Made by a program: the position numbers and the translations under genes. From Bauldia sp. (GTDB taxonomy: Bacteria; Pseudomonadota; Alphaproteobacteria; Rhizobiales; Kaistiaceae): DNA of 54,787 nt. Position 1 is the first letter of the stretch. Each line of letters starts with the position of its first letter. The stretch spans positions 1-54,787 of the forward strand of contig JADLGL010000064.1 of assembly GCA_020849325.1 (NCBI GenBank), in the 5' to 3' direction. The notes beneath the pieces are model-generated. The model was given only the letters and a program-made list of their open reading frames with translations, made no database searches and was not told the origin of the DNA. Below, piece by piece: positions 51,999-54,787 of the stretch.

Positions 51999-52892
51999 TC
52001 AGGTCGAGGCCGTGCCGCGCGTGACGAGCCGCGCCGCGAGCGCCACGAGGCGGTCGAGGAGGAAGCCGATCAGGCCGACATAGACGAGGGCGAGGATGAT
52101 GTCGGAGATGCGGGACGAGTTCCACGCATCCCAGATGAAGAAGCCGATGCCGACGCCGCCGATCAGCATTTCCGCGGCGACGATCGCGAGCCACGAGAGG
52201 CCGACGGCGATGCGAAGGCCGGTGAAGATGTAGGGCGCCGCCGCCGGGATCATGATCTTGCCGAAATATTCGAGCGGCGAGAGGCGAAGGACGCGGGCGA
52301 CGTTCCGGTAGTCCTCGGGGATGTTCCGGATGCCGACGGCGGTGTTGATGATGATCGGCCACACCGCGGTGATGAAGATGACGAACACCGCCGAGCTGTT
52401 GCCGTCGCGGAGCGCGGCAAGCGACAGCGGCAGCCACGCCAGTGGCGGCACCGTCCGCAGCACCTGGAAGATCGGGTCGAGGCCGCGCATGGCCCAGCGC
52501 GACTGGCCGATGAGCGCGCCGAGGCCGATGCCGACGACCACCGCGATGGCGAAGCCGATCGCGACGCGCTCGAGGCTCGCCAGGATCTGCCAGAACATGC
52601 CCTGGTCGATGCCGCGCCCGACGTAGAACGGGTCGGTGATCAGTTCCCAGGTGTCGGAGACGACACGGCTCGGCGGCGGCAGCCCGGCATTGGGGCCGCT
52701 CGCCAGCACCTCCCAGAGGACGATCAGGATCGCGAGGGTGATGAGCGGCGGCGCGAGGCGGCCGGTGGCGAACCTGCGGAACGCCACGAGCCGCGATGGC
52801 CGCTTCCGCGGCGGGGCAGGCTGGGTCGGCAGGACGACGACCTCGGCCCTGTCGGGCGACGCATCCGGCGTCAGCGGGGAGAGAGCGACCAT
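51999..52892 (-). CDS. nrtB: Nitrate ABC transporter permease NrtB
   Basis: The 297-residue permease has a polar N-terminal 45 residues, then about six membrane segments. The EAA-type loop reads YRNVARVLRLSPLEYFGKIMIPAAAPYIFTG near residue 195, matching NrtB/SsuC-group permeases. LPPPSRVVSDTWELI and QVLRTVPPLAWLPL are family hallmarks. ATG 52892 follows nrtA by 24 bases. Substrate assignment rests on the neighbouring NrtA and nas genes. Confidence 0.92.
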   Translation of the reverse strand: MVALSPLTPDASPDRAEVVVLPTQPAPPRKRPSRLVAFRRFATGRLAPPLITLAILIVLWEVLASGPNAGLPPPSRVVSDTWELITDPFYVGRGIDQGMFWQILASLERVAIGFAIAVVVGIGLGALIGQSRWAMRGLDPIFQVLRTVPPLAWLPLSLAALRDGNSSAVFVIFITAVWPIIINTAVGIRNIPEDYRNVARVLRLSPLEYFGKIMIPAAAPYIFTGLRIAVGLSWLAIVAAEMLIGGVGIGFFIWDAWNSSRISDIILALVYVGLIGFLLDRLVALAARLVTRGTAST

Positions 52893-52916
52893 GCGCGTGT
52901 CCTGCAGGTTCCGGGC

Positions 52917-54257
52917 CTAGCCGAGCCGGGTGATGGAAAGGCTCGCGAGATAGGCGGCCGGATTCTCGGGATCGAATGTCTTGCCGTCGAAGAAGGTCTC
53001 GACGCCGCGGGAGGTGGAGGCGGGGACGTCGGTGGCCCCGATCTCGGCCGCCGCCGCCCGCCAGATGTCCTCGCGGTTCACGGCCGCGACCATGGCCGCG
53101 ATGTCGGTGTCCGCCGCGAAATTGCCCCAGCGGATGTTCTCGGTGAGGAACCACTTCTCGTGGCTCTGGAACGGGTACGACGCGTTGTCCCGCCAGAACT
53201 TCATGATGTGCGGGCTGTCGGCGACGACGCGGCCGTCGCCGTAGTCGTAGATGCCCTCGAGGCGGTCGACGATGTCGGTCGCAGGGATCGAGAACCAGGC
53301 GCGGCCCGACAGGATGTCGGCGAGCTCGTCCTTGTTGCCCATGTCGTCGCACCACATCTGGGCGCGCTGGATGGCGCGGACGAGCGCCCGCGCGGCGTTG
53401 GGGTTGGCGTCGACCCAGTCGGCGCGCATCGCGAAGGACTTTTCGGGGTGCCGGTTCCACAGTTCGCCGGTGTTGGCGGCGGTGTAGCCGATGCCCTCGT
53501 CGACGAGCTGCTCGTTCCACGGTTCGCCGACACAGAACGCATCCATCGTGTTGACGCGCATGTTGGCGACCATCTGGGGCGGCGGGACGACGATGGTCGA
53601 CACGTCGTTGTCCGGGTCGATTCCGGCCGCGGCGAGCCAGTAGCGCATCCAGAGGTCGTGGGTGCCGCCCGGGAAGGTCACGGCCACCGTCGGCGACCCG
53701 CCGGCGGCCTTCATCTCGGCAAAGCGCGCCCTGAGCGGCGTCGCGTCGATCGTGACGCCGAGGTCGCGATAGGCCGAGGCGACCGAGAACGCCTGGGCGT
53801 CGAGGTTGAGCCGGGCGAGGATGTACATCGGCAGCGGCACGTTGTTCTGCGTGACCCTGCCGGAGGAGATCAGGTAGGGCATCGGCGTCAGGATGTGCGC
53901 CCCGTCGATGCCGGCGCCGGCCGAGCCGAGCACGATGTTGTCGCGCGTCGCGCCCCACGAGGCCTGCTTCACCACCTCGACATCGGGCATGCCCTCCTCG
54001 GCGAAGAAGCCCTTATCGAGCGCGATGATGAGCGGCGAGGCGTCGGTCAGCGCGATGAAGCCGAGGACGGCGCGGGTCGTCTCCGGCCCGGCGGTCTGGG
54101 CGAACGCGCCGCCCGGGAAGGCCGACCTGACGGCCGCGAAGAGCGCTGCGGTGGCCGACGTCTTCAGGAGCGTCCGGCGCGAGAGGCCAGAGCTGCGGCT
54201 GCGGGCAGGCGGCGCGGCATCGACGGTCGGCTTGATGTCGTCGGCATTGGCGGTCAT
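52917..54257 (-). CDS. nrtA: Nitrate-binding protein NrtA (Tat-exported)
   Basis: This is the periplasmic substrate-binding protein of the nitrate transporter. The 446-residue product from ATG 54257 has a Tat signal with SRRTLLK at 26-32, a hydrophobic stretch ATAALFAAV and a likely cut after AFA near residue 53. The mature part shows LGFIALTDASPLIIALDKGFF, ILTPMPYLIS and DAFCVGEPWNEQLVDEG, as in NrtA/NasF. GGAGA precedes the ATG by ten bases; longer in-frame starts upstream are unlikely. It is the first gene of the nas-nir operon run to cysG. Confidence 0.94.
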   Translation of the reverse strand: MTANADDIKPTVDAAPPARSRSSGLSRRTLLKTSATAALFAAVRSAFPGGAFAQTAGPETTRAVLGFIALTDASPLIIALDKGFFAEEGMPDVEVVKQASWGATRDNIVLGSAGAGIDGAHILTPMPYLISSGRVTQNNVPLPMYILARLNLDAQAFSVASAYRDLGVTIDATPLRARFAEMKAAGGSPTVAVTFPGGTHDLWMRYWLAAAGIDPDNDVSTIVVPPPQMVANMRVNTMDAFCVGEPWNEQLVDEGIGYTAANTGELWNRHPEKSFAMRADWVDANPNAARALVRAIQRAQMWCDDMGNKDELADILSGRAWFSIPATDIVDRLEGIYDYGDGRVVADSPHIMKFWRDNASYPFQSHEKWFLTENIRWGNFAADTDIAAMVAAVNREDIWRAAAAEIGATDVPASTSRGVETFFDGKTFDPENPAAYLASLSITRLG

Positions 54258-54743
54258 GTCAGCGAAGTCTCCGGCAGCCATGGGTCGGTGAGGACGAAGG
54301 CACCCGACGCTCGACGCTGATGAAGCGTGCGATCGCGAGGCGGCGGCGGTGCCTGTTGGGGATGCTCTGCGGCGAGCGACGGCCCGTGGGCCGGAAGCTG
54401 GTGCCGAACCTGCGTCGGTCCGGACGGATCGGGCGAGCCGATCGAATTTCACCCCGGAGGCTAGGGCCGTGCGTAGATATCCGGCAAGCTCATTCTCTGG
54501 GCATGGCGGTGCCAGGAACTAGGCGGTCCGCCCGTTCGCTGGACGTCGGGGGCCCCGCAGGTCGGCCTGGGATTCAGAGAGGAGAAGTCGGGAAGCCAGC
54601 CGCGCCGCGGGGAGCTCCGCTCCGCCATCCTTTCCGGCGTCAACCAACGCGACCGCCACACGCGGTGCCGCCACGACCGGCCTCCAGGACTGGACACAAA
54701 CCGGACACCGATCCGTCCCGTTTGCCTCAGTCATTGAAAAGTT
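54258..54743 (-). other. 486-base leader/promoter gap upstream of nrtA
   Basis: No gene is visible. On the minus strand the leader could fold several hairpins: GATCGG/CCGATC with a 5-base loop at 54427-54443, GGCCC/GGGCC near 54382-54392, and AGGCACC/GGTGCCT arms closing 54296-54352. A long structured leader is expected for NasT-controlled operons, but I could not identify the paired hexaloop motif with confidence. Confidence 0.35.
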
Positions 54744-54787
54744 TGGCGCTCCCTAGGGGATTCGAACCCCTGTTTTCGCCGTGAGAG
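54744..54787 (-). tRNA. tRNA-Glu (CUC), 5' part beyond the window
   Basis: Read on the minus strand from the window edge, the sequence begins with a seven-base anticodon loop CTCTCAC (anticodon CUC), then a 3' stem GGCGA, a short variable loop, the T arm AGGGG-TTCGAAT-CCCCT, acceptor bases AGGGAGC, a G discriminator position and an encoded CCA. The arm sequences are those of tRNA-Glu. The D arm and 5' acceptor strand are cut off. Confidence 0.85.

Noticed and set aside
54500-54525. Sigma-54-like promoter (TGGCAC with TGCC downstream) ahead of nrtA
   Set aside because: The spacing between the GG and GC elements is one base short, which abolishes sigma-54 promoters.
54744-54787. tRNA-Glu as an integration (att) site for an island
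   Set aside because: No second copy of the tRNA 3' end and no integrase are in the window.

Overview
The window is high-GC DNA from an alphaproteobacterium, most likely of the order Hyphomicrobiales. The evidence is the codon bias, the mix of NnrS/NnrU/NsrR/Fnr denitrification accessories, NasST-NasA-NirBD nitrate assimilation, and a scattered bipartite palindromic repeat built on GGATCATGCTC-like arms, a style seen in rhizobial genomes. There is no transposase, phage gene, CRISPR array or rRNA. The only tRNA is a tRNA-Glu(CUC) cut by the right edge.

Almost everything serves anaerobic or nitrogen-oxide metabolism. At 1-8410 lie dedA, an LssY_C protein, moaE, modABC (with a ModE-like box upstream of modA), ubiTUV (oxygen-independent ubiquinone synthesis) and a fatty acid hydroxylase-type membrane protein. 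At 8500-16815 lie a PAS-BTAD (SARP-like) regulator behind an FNR-type box, a KAS III-like enzyme, a small orphan protein, an oxygen-sensor-type Fnr, nnrS, a carboxymuconolactone decarboxylase-type protein and an orphan molybdopterin oxidoreductase. At 17363-24283 lie two paralogous Cys/His-rich miniproteins flanking nsrR-moaD, then hemN, a beta-carbonic anhydrase, moeB, moeA and nnrU. At 24716-38576 a single ~14 kb co-directional run carries two unknown genes, narGHJ, a narI fused to a diheme cytochrome c, narK1, narK2, mobB, mobA and moaA. At 38803-40503 are a second copy of the small orphan protein, a UspA-type protein and panD. At 40766-54257, all on the minus strand, is the nitrate assimilation cluster nrtA-nrtB-ATPase-nasB-nasA-nasT-nasS-nirB-nirD-cysG, followed to the right by the tRNA.

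The parts fit together as follows. Molybdate uptake (modABC) and Moco synthesis (moaA, moaD, moaE, moeA, moeB, mobA, mobB; moaB, moaC and mog are not here) supply NarG, NasA and the orphan oxidoreductase. UbiTUV and HemN make quinone and heme without oxygen for the membrane chain that feeds NarI. Siroheme from CysG serves NirB. Fnr (O2), NsrR (NO) and NasS/NasT (nitrate/nitrite) give the regulation. No nitrite, nitric oxide or nitrous oxide reductase of denitrification is in the window, although NnrS, NnrU and NsrR imply that NO is made or met.

The least explained parts are: the two Cys/His-rich miniproteins placed at an NsrR operator and at an FNR box; the two genes that lead the nar operon (a short WRG-motif protein and a DUF59/MIP18-like fusion); the NarI-cytochrome c fusion; the paired 118-residue orphan proteins; the PAS-BTAD regulator; and an Fnr whose DNA-reading Glu is replaced by Ser.
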